Made by a program: the position numbers and the translations under genes. A stretch of DNA of 64,000 nucleotides from an uncultured Ruminiclostridium sp. (lineage in GTDB: Bacteria > Bacillota > Clostridia > Oscillospirales > Ruminococcaceae), in NCBI GenBank assembly GCA_910579265.1, contig CAJTTE010000002.1, forward strand, positions 99,460 to 163,459, given 5' to 3'. Shown here one piece after another: positions 1 through 8,789 of this stretch (the first letter of the stretch is position 1; each line of letters begins with the position of its first letter). Under the pieces are notes generated by a model, which ran no database searches, was not told where the DNA came from, and was given only the letters and a program-made list of their open reading frames with translations.

Positions 1-135
1 TGAGCTGCCTGAGAAGCCGCAGTTTTTACAGATTCCGCCGACTTCTGGTGTTTTCTGTTCAAAAATGACGGGATCCTGCTTTATTCTTGAAAGCCTTATA
101 TTTATTGATTGAAGCAGTACTGAATCGCTTGGTTG
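1..135 (-). pseudogene. possible partial zinc-ribbon coding fragment
   Basis: On the minus strand a frame stays open from the left edge to a stop at 136-138. It reads like protein, with a Cys-x2-Cys pair in GGICKNCGF. No start codon lies inside the open stretch, so this is either a broken gene or an alternative frame of nothing. Product not recognised. Confidence 0.2.
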
Positions 136-523
136 TCAGACGAAGCCAATTTATCCGATGCAGATCGCCGGAAGCTTAAGGAAATGGGTGCGCCACAGAA
201 GAACAGACGGTTTTATCCGTAAAATGTCGTCGATGCTTTTCCTCATTGTCTGTCCAAGGCACGTTCCGTTATGTCTTAGCAAACGATTCCGTAAAAATGA
301 ACTTAAGCGGGAGATTTTTAAGCTTTCTCATGAACCCGGCGAAAATTATGATATAAGGCTTTAAAAAGCAGCGGCATGAATGCTGTAAAAAAACAGGAGT
401 AAATTCGTTTTAAAATATTTACGGATTATTAACGGACATTCATATCATGAACTAAGGCATTTTTTAAACGGCTGAAAAAGCGTGTTTTCGGATTGTGGCC
501 TAACGCGCTTTCGGTCTCTGAAT
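136..523. other. no intact gene; weak coding remnants
   Basis: No complete gene is evident. Two short plus-strand segments look protein-like but lie in different frames: one around 130-220 containing LSDADRRKLKEMGAP, and one around 285-363 ending in KLSHEPGENYDIRL. They may be remains of one decayed gene of unknown family. Confidence 0.25.
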
Positions 524-552
524 AAAGTCGGTATATTTGCCGACTTTTTTTG
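524..552 (+). terminator. rho-independent terminator
   Basis: Stem AAAGTCGG (524-531) pairs with CCGACTTT (540-547), followed by a run of T. It closes the decayed stretch to its left. Confidence 0.6.
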
Positions 553-636
553 GATAATCGACCGTTGTACGGCAGAACCAAAAGCAGTATTTACCGGGTA
601 ATATGCAGCGATTTTCCCGCTTAACGCTTAGAACGT

Positions 637-793
637 GTTCTCATAGGATGAGCACACGTCTTTTCGGCAAATTTTCCCGCTAACTGCGTCAAAATTTCTT
701 GACGGGGGACAGCCCGCCTGCATAATTTTTCCTTGTTTTCGGAAAAATTATGCTCGAGAATCCGTATCCCCCCTCCTATGGGAATAAGTTCTT
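637..793. repeat. MITE-like element, family A, copy 1
   Basis: The left end GAACGTGTTCTCATAGGA and the right end TCCTATGGGAATAAGTTC are imperfect inverted repeats. The inner sequence (CACACGTCTTTTCGGCAAAT, and ATTATGCTCGA near the right end) recurs in the copies at 18838 and 43453. It ends 25 nt before the probable start codon of the next gene. Confidence 0.7.
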
Positions 794-818
794 AAACATT
801 CAGGAAAGGATCAAATCA

Positions 819-2321
819 ATGCTGGATAGAATAATACAAAATGAAACCGCTTTCGCGGATAAGGACGCATATAAGGCGCAGACCAACACGCTTAAGGTGC
901 AGCTCAGGACTCTGGAGCAGGAGATCAAGGAAAAAAAGCTTCCCGTAATAATTTTATTTGAGGGTTGGGGGGCTTCCGGTAAGGGTTATGTGATCGGGAA
1001 GACTATCAATTGTCTTGATCCCCGTTCATATAAGGTATACTCCACGGTCAAGGCCACGGAAACGGAAAAAAGATTGCCGCTTATGCATCGCTTCTGGAAC
1101 GTGATCCCCGAAAAAGGCAAGCTGTGTATTCTTGACAGAAGCTGGTATCAGGAGATAGTACCCGCTACTCTTGAGGATAAGCTCACCGAAGAGGAAACAG
1201 TCGAGCGGATGGATATGATCAACGTATTTGAAAGGCAGCTCACCGACGACGGCTATCTTGTTGTAAAGATATTTCTTCAGATAGACAGGGATGAACAAAA
1301 GCGCCGTTTTAAAAAGCTTCTTGACAGTAAAAGCACTAACTGGCGGGTAACAGATCTTGATCTGAAGCGAAACAGAAATTATGAAAAGTATTTTGTGGAA
1401 TATGATAAGATGCTGGAGTATACCAATACGGAATATGCGCCTTGGGTGGTCGTTAATTCGGATAACAAATACCGCACGGTATGCGAGGTGTTCAAGACAA
1501 TTATTACAGCGGTAAACGACAAGCTTCTCAGCCGAACTCTTTCCATAGGAGAAAACCCTAAGAAAAAGGTGCCTAAGGAAATATTCACAATGGCTACCAA
1601 GGCGCCTTTGTCGCTTATAAAGCTGGATAAAACCTTAAACGACGATATATATACCGAGGAGCTTAAAAAACAGCAGAAGCGTCTTTCAAAGCTGCATCAA
1701 CGGCTGTATGCCCAGAGGCTTCCGGTAGTTATTTGCTTTGAAGGCTGGGACGCGGCCGGCAAAGGCGGTACCATCCGCAGAATAGCTTCCGCTCTTGATC
1801 CCAGGGGTTTTGAAGCAGTTCCCGTTGCCGCACCGGAGCCTTATGAATTAAATCGGCATTACCTGTGGAGATTCTGGCAGCATATTCCGAAAAGCGGACA
1901 TGTCGTCATTTTTGACAGGACGTGGTACGGAAGAGTATTAGTTGAAAGAGTAGAGGAGCTTACGGAGGAGAAGCGGTGGAGAGCGGCCTATCAGGAAATA
2001 AACGAATTTGAGAATAATCTGTTTGAAAGCGGTATATTGGTTTTGAAGTTCTGGCTTCATATCGATCAGGCGGAACAGCTTAAGCGCTTTAACGATCGTA
2101 TGAACATCCCGGAAAAGCGGTGGAAAATAACCGACGAGGACTGGCGCAACCGCGATAAGTGGGAGCAGTACGAAACGGCGGTCAACGATATGCTTCAGAA
2201 AACTTCCACCGATTTCGCGCCATGGCATATAATCGAAAATAACGATAAGAAATACGGAAGAATCAGAACGCTTAATATCATAAACAATACAATTGAAATG
2301 TGGATAGAAAAACATAGCTGA
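819..2321 (+). CDS. pap: polyphosphate:AMP phosphotransferase (two PPK2 domains)
   Basis: This 500-residue cytoplasmic enzyme has two tandem PPK2 domains, the layout of polyphosphate:AMP phosphotransferases, which make ADP from AMP and polyphosphate. The first P-loop is GWGASGKG (residues 49-56) and the second GWDAAGKGG (about 309). Lid/Walker B motifs are LDRSWYQE in domain 1 and FDRTWYGR in domain 2. Domain 1 lacks the Arg of WYGR, which fits the known pattern of a catalytic C-terminal half and a structural N-terminal half. An in-frame ATG at 750 lies inside a MITE-like repeat. The ATG at 819 has AGGAAAGGA 8 nt upstream and is preferred. The gene is monocistronic with its own terminator. 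The family is clear; the exact nucleotide acceptor is inferred. Confidence 0.9.
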   Translation: MLDRIIQNETAFADKDAYKAQTNTLKVQLRTLEQEIKEKKLPVIILFEGWGASGKGYVIGKTINCLDPRSYKVYSTVKATETEKRLPLMHRFWNVIPEKGKLCILDRSWYQEIVPATLEDKLTEEETVERMDMINVFERQLTDDGYLVVKIFLQIDRDEQKRRFKKLLDSKSTNWRVTDLDLKRNRNYEKYFVEYDKMLEYTNTEYAPWVVVNSDNKYRTVCEVFKTIITAVNDKLLSRTLSIGENPKKKVPKEIFTMATKAPLSLIKLDKTLNDDIYTEELKKQQKRLSKLHQRLYAQRLPVVICFEGWDAAGKGGTIRRIASALDPRGFEAVPVAAPEPYELNRHYLWRFWQHIPKSGHVVIFDRTWYGRVLVERVEELTEEKRWRAAYQEINEFENNLFESGILVLKFWLHIDQAEQLKRFNDRMNIPEKRWKITDEDWRNRDKWEQYETAVNDMLQKTSTDFAPWHIIENNDKKYGRIRTLNIINNTIEMWIEKHS

Positions 2322-2326
2322 TAAAG

Positions 2327-2366
2327 CGCCGCACAAAGGCTGTTTTCTTTGTGCGGCGGATTTTTG
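2327..2366 (+). terminator. rho-independent terminator of pap
   Basis: A perfect 12-bp stem, CGCCGCACAAAG (2327-2338) with CTTTGTGCGGCG (2347-2358), is followed by a T-rich tail. It starts 6 nt after the stop codon. Confidence 0.9.
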
Positions 2367-2805
2367 GCGACCGTATATTATTTGGTTCTATCAGAATGAA
2401 AAGTTTTTTACCGGAAACAGAAATATTTTGTAAAACCGATTAGGAATCATATTTGCCGATATCTACAGAAAGAATGAAACGGCAGTATCGACAAGGCTAT
2501 TTTTACGTTTATCACATGGACATGCTGTTTTAACAGCGTACAGTTTACGGATATGTGTATCGGATATTTAAACGGTTTTATCACGATGTTATTTGCCGTG
2601 ACTACATTTAACCTTAAACCGGATAACGCTTTTTTGTATCGTAGGATTTAGGCATTCCGTTTTTAATCATTACTTTATAAATCCTTTATACGAATACTCA
2701 AAAGCATAAGCATACAAGGATGATTGAACGGTGACAAAAATCGTATAATGGGCCTTTTATTTTAATGCATTTCGTACAAAACGGCTTATATTGTTATGGG
2801 CTTCA
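2367..2805. other. intergenic, nothing recognised
   Basis: AT-rich DNA between the pap terminator and a family C repeat. I see no open frame with a ribosome binding site and no strong hairpin. Confidence 0.5.
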
Positions 2806-2969
2806 TTATTGCTCTCCCAAGTAACTTTTGAATTATTCTGCTTGCCCGGCTGCCTAAATACTTCGTAAGAAGCCCTTGAAATATGTGCATATTTCTGCGG
2901 TCTTCTTCCTTGTCATTCCACAGCCCTTCGGCGCACAAATTCTTCAAGAGTTATTTGGTGAAGCAATAT
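2806..2969. repeat. MITE-like element, family C, copy 1
   Basis: About 164 bp, reverse-oriented relative to the copy at 16831. Termini resemble ATTGCTCTCCCAAGTAAC and its inverted counterpart near 2950-2969. The shared core includes CTGCTTGCCCGGCTGCCTAA. A short conserved reading frame (LEEFVRRRAVE) runs through it on the minus strand but ends at a stop in this copy. Confidence 0.75.
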
Positions 2970-3417
2970 AAAACTGCTGTAACAAAGGTCGTAGCGGATA
3001 GAGAGCATTGTTTTTAACACCAAGCGGATAAAAGATAATAACAGGCAAAAGCCCATAACAGATCGATGACGTGACAAAGACTCTTTAATAAATGTAATTT
3101 CATAAAAGCCAACATAAACTTTTAACCGGGATTTCGTCATCTCAGAAATCATTTAACGGAAAGCTTTTTGCCGGGTTTTTAAAAGCATGATCCGTTTTTC
3201 GGCAATTCAACACAGTTTTTATAAGTCAAGAAAATATAAAGGAAAACGGGCAGATACTGACAAGGTTTGACAGAATAATGTTAAGAAACAATGCAAGCGA
3301 CCGTGAATCTGCGAGCATACGCGACGGAGCAGCAATGCAGCTTAAAATGTGATTTATAATCGCTTTTAACAATAGTCAGGCCATATTGAACACTGATCAA
3401 AATAAAGGAGGGCATAT
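2970..3417. other. intergenic, nothing recognised
   Basis: No credible gene. A minus-strand open frame here (2913-3152) is mostly read-through of the family C repeat and has no ribosome binding site. Confidence 0.5.
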
Positions 3418-4086
3418 ATGCCGTTTACAGAGAAAACACCGGAATTTCTTTTTGAGAATCATTTAAAGGACAGTAAGGAATGGTTTCATGAGCACAAATC
3501 GGATTATGAAAAATACATCAAGGAGCCTTTTAAGGAGTTTGTGGAAATCGTTGCTCCGACAATGAATGTTATCGACGATAAAATATCATGTGATCCGAAA
3601 AGATTGTCCAGAATATACAGGGACGCACGGTATTCAAAGGGGCAGTCTGTTTTCCGGAATTATATATGGTACACTTTCAGCCGTACCAGGGAGGGGGCGA
3701 CTTCTCTGCCCTGTTTTTATTTCAGCGTTTCGCCTACAGGCTTCGATTACGGATTGGGTTACTACTGCGCGGGGACCGAAAGCATGAATGCGGTAAGAAG
3801 GCTTGTTTTAAGCGGAGATATCAGCTTCGTCAAGGCAAAAAGGGCGTACAGCGGGCAGAATAAATTCATTCTGGGCGGAGAAACGTACAAGCGTGACCGT
3901 TATCCGGAGCAGCCCGCAGAAAATAAGCTCTGGCTTAACCGAAAAAATATTTACCTCAGTTATGAAAGTAAGGATTTCGGCGTTCTTTACAGCAAAGAGC
4001 TGGGAAGTATGGTGGCGGAGGATTTTAAGCAGATCTCTCCCGTTTATCATATGTTTATGAAGGCTGAACAGATCCGGGGGCAATAA
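3418..4086 (+). CDS. DUF2461 family protein
   Basis: A 222-residue protein matching the DUF2461 (TIGR02453) family in length and motifs. The N-terminal TPEFLFENHLKDSKEWF and the central RIYRDARYSKGQSVFRNYIW (around residues 64-83) are characteristic. The family's biochemical role is unknown; members are cytoplasmic and widespread. The start is supported by AAAGGAGGG 6 nt upstream. It is the first gene of a four-gene unit: the methyltransferase starts 2 nt after its stop, so the two are probably co-translated. No promoter was identified with confidence. Confidence 0.85.
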   Translation: MPFTEKTPEFLFENHLKDSKEWFHEHKSDYEKYIKEPFKEFVEIVAPTMNVIDDKISCDPKRLSRIYRDARYSKGQSVFRNYIWYTFSRTREGATSLPCFYFSVSPTGFDYGLGYYCAGTESMNAVRRLVLSGDISFVKAKRAYSGQNKFILGGETYKRDRYPEQPAENKLWLNRKNIYLSYESKDFGVLYSKELGSMVAEDFKQISPVYHMFMKAEQIRGQ

Positions 4087-4088
4087 TT

Positions 4089-4715
4089 ATGATGACGGAA
4101 ATAAACGGTGTGTCAATTCGTCTGGAAACAAGCAAAGAGGTGTTTTCACCTTCCGGCGTCGACAAGGGCACAGCGGCTATGCTTTCGCAAGCGGACATAA
4201 AATACGGGGATAAGGTCCTGGATCTTGGGTGCGGCTGCGGGATCGTGGGAATATACGCGGCAAAGATCGCAGGAGAGGAAAATGTTGTAATGACCGATAT
4301 TTTACCTGCGGCGGTTCAGCTGTCAAAAAAGAACGTACTGTTGAACGGTATGAAAAATATACCCGTATATATTGGCAGAGGTTATGAAAATATTACGGAG
4401 AGCGATTTTTCACTGATATTGTCAAATCCGCCTTATCATACGGATTTTTCCGTCGCCAAGGAGTTTATTGAGGGAGGATATAAGAGGCTTTCCGCAGGCG
4501 GAAGAATGATTATGGTAACAAAACGCTTAGAGTGGTATAAAAACAAGTTTATATCGGTTTTCGGAGGAGTACGGATCAGGGAAATCGACGGCTATTATGT
4601 TTTCATAGCAGAAAAAAGGAACGGAATAAAGAAAAAGCCTGTAAAAAGCAAACCCTTAATGTCAAAAAAGCTTATGAGAAAATATACAAGGCAGAAAAGC
4701 GGGGATAAGATATGA
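4089..4715 (+). CDS. class I SAM-dependent methyltransferase (MTS / RsmC-like domain)
   Basis: A 208-residue methyltransferase. The SAM-binding motif LDLGCGCGIVG is near residues 43-53 and the catalytic NPPY-type motif (SNPPYH) near 116-121. That pairing is typical of small-domain enzymes modifying nucleic acid bases or amide groups, such as RsmC-like 16S rRNA guanine methyltransferases. The C-terminus is basic (KKPVKSKPLMSKKLMRKYTR), as expected for RNA contact. The gene overlaps the next by ATGA (4712-4715). The substrate is inferred only from the NPPY motif and basic tail; a role in protein or small-molecule methylation is possible. Confidence 0.85.
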   Translation: MMTEINGVSIRLETSKEVFSPSGVDKGTAAMLSQADIKYGDKVLDLGCGCGIVGIYAAKIAGEENVVMTDILPAAVQLSKKNVLLNGMKNIPVYIGRGYENITESDFSLILSNPPYHTDFSVAKEFIEGGYKRLSAGGRMIMVTKRLEWYKNKFISVFGGVRIREIDGYYVFIAEKRNGIKKKPVKSKPLMSKKLMRKYTRQKSGDKI

Positions 4716-5986
4716 TGATCAACAAAAAAGGGGATATGACTCCTTTTGACATGAAAAAAAGGCCGTGCAGGCAAAGCCCTTTTCTAATGCCCGTTATATG
4801 GGGAGCATCTTTTTTGATGACGCGGAGATTCGGACTTAGAATAAAAAAATCGGGAATTAAGGGCCTCAAGCCTCCGTATCTTGTCATTTCCACTCATCAG
4901 GGTTTTTCCGATTATTATATAGCGCCTCTTTCGGTTTTTCCCCGAAGGGCAAGCTATGTTTCCGATATGGAGGGCTTTGCGGCTTTTGGAAGGATGTTGT
5001 ACCGAAAAATCGGATGTATAGCGACCCGTAGATTTGTTACGGATGTAAGTACGCTTAATAATATAAAATACGCTTTGGAAAAAAACCGTAATATTGTTTT
5101 TCTCTTTCCCGAAGCGAGACATTCAAATGTCGGGACGACTTCCGTTCTTCCCGATAATCTGGGAAGACTTGTAAAATATCTTAACGTACCTGTCGTAATA
5201 CTTTCCGTTTGCGGCAGCTACCTCGCTTCTCCCTTCTGGGACGAAGAGCATGTCAGGACCGCGCCCATGAAAGCTGAGCTTAAGCTTCTGTATACCTCCG
5301 AAGAGCTGAAGGGGATAACCGAAGAGGAAGCGTCCGAAGAAATCGGTAATGCTTTAAAATATGATGAATACAGATATCAGTACAAAAAAAAGATCCGGAT
5401 CGGATATAAAAACCGCGCCGAGGGATTGAGCATGGTTTTGTATCAATGTATGGAATGCGGTAATGAGTTCACGGTTTCCGACAAGGGAGACGAGTTGTTT
5501 TGTTCGAATTGCGGAGCAAGGTGGGTAATGTCCGAATATGGACACCTTGTCAGCAGGGAGACGGGTAAAGCCATACATATACCGGATTGGTACGAGTGGG
5601 AAAGGAGCAACGCTGCCGATGAAATAAAAAATAGCAGTTACAGGCAGGAATATGACGTTACCGTCGAAGCGCTTCCCAATGAAAAGGGATTTGTTTTTAT
5701 GGGCGGGGGCAAGCTTGTTCACAGTATAGACGGATTTCAGCTTTATATCCCGAAAAATGAAGAACGGTTATTTTTCTCCTCCAAAATATTGTACACTGTT
5801 CAAACAGAATATGATTATAAGGGCAAAGGCAAGTGTATAGTGCTTTCCACAAGGGATTGCTGCTACTATATTTATTGCGGGAAAAATGATTTTAATCCGA
5901 CAAAGCTTCAGTTATTGACAGAGGAGATCCATAAAGCACTTAAACGGGGAGGTAGAGAAAATGATCGAGTTTATCAAAATGAATGA
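4712..5986 (+). CDS. PlsC-type acyltransferase with C-terminal zinc ribbon
   Basis: 424 residues. The N-terminal half carries the glycerolipid acyltransferase signature: HX4D motif THQGFSDYY (around residues 57-65) and an FPEARHS block (near 132). Such enzymes acylate lysophosphatidic acid or similar lipids at the membrane. Unusually, a rubredoxin-like zinc ribbon follows (Cys-x2-Cys at 246/249 and again near 264/267), then a beta-rich C-terminal region of about 150 residues. Standard PlsC proteins are about 240 residues, so this is a fused or extended form. The zinc ribbon could mediate protein or nucleic acid contact; that is inference. Starts in the ATGA overlap with the methyltransferase gene. 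Confidence 0.8.
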   Translation: MMINKKGDMTPFDMKKRPCRQSPFLMPVIWGASFLMTRRFGLRIKKSGIKGLKPPYLVISTHQGFSDYYIAPLSVFPRRASYVSDMEGFAAFGRMLYRKIGCIATRRFVTDVSTLNNIKYALEKNRNIVFLFPEARHSNVGTTSVLPDNLGRLVKYLNVPVVILSVCGSYLASPFWDEEHVRTAPMKAELKLLYTSEELKGITEEEASEEIGNALKYDEYRYQYKKKIRIGYKNRAEGLSMVLYQCMECGNEFTVSDKGDELFCSNCGARWVMSEYGHLVSRETGKAIHIPDWYEWERSNAADEIKNSSYRQEYDVTVEALPNEKGFVFMGGGKLVHSIDGFQLYIPKNEERLFFSSKILYTVQTEYDYKGKGKCIVLSTRDCCYYIYCGKNDFNPTKLQLLTEEIHKALKRGGRENDRVYQNE

Positions 5987-6443
5987 CAATGAATTAAGAG
6001 AGCTTAAGAATTTTGCCGCACCGATATGGCGCGAATGCTATGACGGAATCGTTGCTCCTTCCCATATTGAAATCCTTATTGCAAAATATTTTGACTACTC
6101 AAATATTTGCGGTTTTTTAAAAAAAGGAATGATCTACGAATATACGGTGCTTAAGGGGGAAAAAATCGGCTTTATAGCATATATGCCCTGTTTTGATCAT
6201 GTTTATCTGGACAAGCTGTATTTTTTAAAAGAATACCGCGGAAAGCGGCTCTCACATTTTGTTTTTGAATATTTATCCGATAGCTTCAAAAAGCCGTTAA
6301 GGCTCAATGTGAATCGCAAAAACGAGAGAGCGGTAAGAGCATATGAGTCAAACGGATTTCGAATCGTCAGCGAAGAAGAGCTGCCTCAAAGCGGGGGATT
6401 CGTAAACAGCGATTATGTTATGGAGAGAAGAGCTGATAAATAA
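5961..6443 (+). CDS. GNAT family N-acetyltransferase
   Basis: A 160-residue GNAT protein. The acetyl-CoA motif is degenerate but placed as expected: YFLKEYRGKRLSHFVFEYL (about residues 90-108) and the C-terminal block LNVNRKNERAVRAYESNGF. The start ATG lies inside the end of the acyltransferase gene (26-nt overlap) and has GGGAGGT 7 nt upstream, so the genes are probably translationally coupled. The substrate cannot be told from sequence. It is the last clear gene of the DUF2461 operon. Confidence 0.85.
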   Translation: MIEFIKMNDNELRELKNFAAPIWRECYDGIVAPSHIEILIAKYFDYSNICGFLKKGMIYEYTVLKGEKIGFIAYMPCFDHVYLDKLYFLKEYRGKRLSHFVFEYLSDSFKKPLRLNVNRKNERAVRAYESNGFRIVSEEELPQSGGFVNSDYVMERRADK

Positions 6444-6573
6444 TCCTGAAAAAAGCTGCAATAAAAATGTATATGACATGACGGGCTCAAGAAAAATTGC
6501 GGATTTGACGATCGGCAGGCTTCGGAAAAAGTTTATAAAACAGCAGAAGGAGAACTATACCCGTAAGTGGTAA
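6415..6573 (+). CDS. small basic ORF (52 aa), unverified
   Basis: An ATG at 6415 inside the 3' end of the GNAT gene (+1 frame) opens a 52-codon frame ending in KKFIKQQKENYTRKW. The part beyond the GNAT stop is lysine/arginine rich, and its codon choice resembles neighbouring genes. The upstream Shine-Dalgarno sequence is weak (GGGG 13 nt away). It could be a real coupled small protein, or the tail of a lost gene. Family not recognised. Confidence 0.3.
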   Translation: MLWREELINNPEKSCNKNVYDMTGSRKIADLTIGRLRKKFIKQQKENYTRKW

Positions 6574-6816
6574 GCATATATCGTTTTTTATAATAAAAAC
6601 AGCAGGGAAGGTCGGGAAAATACGACACCGAGTATAGGGGCGGTGTGCAAATCAGTGTTTTTCATACGGAAGCATTTATGAAAATTGCGCACAGTGGGAG
6701 TGCGGAACAAAGGAAGCCTTATATTTATTGATCTTTTCATATATACCCTTGTTGGCGTAGTAATACCGTTTTATAATTTATGAGCTTTGATTTATTTGTA
6801 GTGTTGAAATGACGAC

Positions 6817-6996
6817 TTAAGGCAACACCGCACAATGATTGCGCATGAATTGCGCAGTCAGATATTTCGTCAGCTGCATAAATTGGGCGCAGGAATATCG
6901 ACGTATTTCAAGGAGAATTTGTGTAAGCTGACGGAATATATGCAAGCAAGCCGCACGCAAAAGCCGTCAGGCGGTCATTGTGCGGTATTGCCTTAA
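6817..6996. repeat. MITE-like element, family B, copy 1
   Basis: A 180-bp element with near-perfect 22-bp terminal inverted repeats. It begins TTAAGGCAACACCGCACAAT and ends ATTGTGCGGTATTGCCTTAA. The interior is itself an imperfect palindrome, so a transcript would fold into one long hairpin. There is no coding capacity. Four more copies lie at 34342, 46973, 47895 and 48133. Confidence 0.9.
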
Positions 6997-7350
6997 ATTC
7001 TTACAGCAATATAAGGTGATATGGATAGATATAGAGAAATACCATACTATGTGAGGGCGAAAGTACCCGTTTCTTTCGTCCTCTTGTCTGTTATACCTGA
7101 AGAATTGGCAGGGAAAGCGGTTTTTCCGGTCGTTCTTTGCGAAAAAAGGCGCTATTTTCGATCCGACGGATAGGACGATATTGCATTGCTTGTTAAAAAA
7201 GACGTAATAATACAGGGATCTGTGATATTCCGGACAAGCGAAAACACTGAGTATTTTCGAAAGGGTTGATTAGTGAGAGTTTTTATAGGACCGATATTTT
7301 ATTCTTCTGTTTTATAAAACATCTATGGGTATTTACGCTTCGGCGTTATG
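6997..7350. other. intergenic leader region of the vWA/LRR operon
   Basis: No gene seen. The stretch separates the family B repeat from the operon promoter at 7351. Confidence 0.5.
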
Positions 7351-7379
7351 TTGACAAAACATATATAACTGGTTAAAAT
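7351..7379 (+). promoter_or_regulatory. sigma-A-type promoter of the vWA/LRR operon
   Basis: TTGACA (7351-7356), a 17-nt spacer, then TAAAAT (7374-7379). It lies 57 nt before the TTG start at 7437 and is the only strong promoter seen ahead of the six-gene block. Confidence 0.7.
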
Positions 7380-7436
7380 ATATATTTAAGGCATGTTATC
7401 CGTTACCGGTTATTTAATTATTTATGAGGTAAAAAA

Positions 7437-8789
7437 TTGGCAGACGATGCAAAAAAGAAAAAAACAGAAAAAATAGCGGCCGAGATCCTTCAAATGTCGA
7501 AGAACAAGCTGCTTGTAAATATGCGGTTTATGGATATGTCCTTAAATCAATTCGTGATTTGTCCGAATTCCGAATCAACATCCTGTACCGCATGTGACGG
7601 AAGCATATATATCTATGATCCCGTACATATTTTAACCGCTTATCGGCTTGAAGAAAATCTCCCTGTCAGAAATTTTCTTCATACGGTTTTACACTGTGTG
7701 TTCAAGCATTTTTTCGTCAATACGCTGGTAAACCGGGATTTATGGGATTTAGCCTGCGATATTGCGGTTGAAAGCGCTATAAACGATTTAAAGCTGCCGT
7801 ATCTGAATATCTTGAAAACCGATCAGCAGATACAATTTTTTGAAGGCTTTAAAAATAAGATAAAAACTGTATCCGCTGAAAAAATCTACAGTTATTTTCT
7901 GGATAAAAGGCTTCCGGACGAATCGATCAAAAGGCTCTCGGCTTTGTTTAAGGGGGACAGCCATTTTCTTTGGTATTTGACGGAGGAGCAGAAGGCACGA
8001 CTAAATCTTTACGGCAGTTTAGCGGAGGTTTCGGGGACATCAGAAGCAAAAATGATACTTATTGCGGAACGCTGGAGCTTGATAGCCCTGCGTATGCAGA
8101 CTGAGCTTGAGACATTTGCGAAAAGACGCGGAACGCAGGCGGGGCTGCTTACACAAAATTTAAAGGAAGTGAATCGTGAGCGCTATAATTATACGGAGTT
8201 TCTCAGAAAGTTTGCCGTCAGGGGCGAGATTATGAAGATAAACCCCGAAGAATTCGACTATAATTACTATACCTACGGCCTGAAGCTTTATGATAATATG
8301 CCCCTTATTGAACCCTTGGAATATAAGGACGTAAAGAGGATAAGGGATTTTGTTATCGCAATAGACACCTCGGGCTCGACCTCGGGTGAATTGGTGCAGA
8401 CCTTTGTGCAAAAAACCTACAATGTATTAAAAAGCAGCGAAAGCTTTTTTACTAAAATCAATCTTCATATTATTCAGTGTGACGCAGCTATTCAGGAGGA
8501 CGTCAAAATCACCACACAGCGCGAATTTGACGATTATCTTAAAAATATGAAGCTTCACGGGATGGGAGGTACGGATTTCCGTCCACTGTTCAGCTATGTA
8601 AACTCGCTTGTGGACTGTGACGAATTCGATAATCTTAAGGGGCTGATATACTTTACGGACGGCTATGGCGAATTCCCGTCCAAAAAACCTCCCTATGACG
8701 CCGCATTTGTATTTATCGACGACGAATGCAATAATTATAAGGTGCCGTCGTGGGCGATTAAATTAGTGCTCAGAAAGGATGAAATATAA
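7437..8789 (+). CDS. vWA domain protein with degenerate metallopeptidase N-domain (DUF2201-like)
   Basis: 450 residues, cytoplasmic. The N-terminal half resembles the DUF2201/COG3864 predicted metallopeptidase: a helix with HTVLHCVFKH (H82, H86, H91), then LWDLACDIAVESAIND. The usual HExxH glutamate is threonine here, so peptidase activity is doubtful although metal-binding histidines remain. The C-terminal half is a von Willebrand A domain with a complete MIDAS: DTSGS (about residue 312), GGTDF and FTDG. In this family the partner is a MoxR-like AAA+ ATPase, and one is found at 17103. The start is TTG with GAGGT 7 nt upstream. The stop overlaps the next start by 1 nt (TAATG). Role inferred: ATPase-remodelled scaffold or chaperone subunit. 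Confidence 0.85.
   Translation: MADDAKKKKTEKIAAEILQMSKNKLLVNMRFMDMSLNQFVICPNSESTSCTACDGSIYIYDPVHILTAYRLEENLPVRNFLHTVLHCVFKHFFVNTLVNRDLWDLACDIAVESAINDLKLPYLNILKTDQQIQFFEGFKNKIKTVSAEKIYSYFLDKRLPDESIKRLSALFKGDSHFLWYLTEEQKARLNLYGSLAEVSGTSEAKMILIAERWSLIALRMQTELETFAKRRGTQAGLLTQNLKEVNRERYNYTEFLRKFAVRGEIMKINPEEFDYNYYTYGLKLYDNMPLIEPLEYKDVKRIRDFVIAIDTSGSTSGELVQTFVQKTYNVLKSSESFFTKINLHIIQCDAAIQEDVKITTQREFDDYLKNMKLHGMGGTDFRPLFSYVNSLVDCDEFDNLKGLIYFTDGYGEFPSKKPPYDAAFVFIDDECNNYKVPSWAIKLVLRKDEI

Noticed and set aside
1026..2336. Minus-strand frames opposite pap
   Set aside because: Shadows of a well-conserved two-domain kinase, with no independent support.
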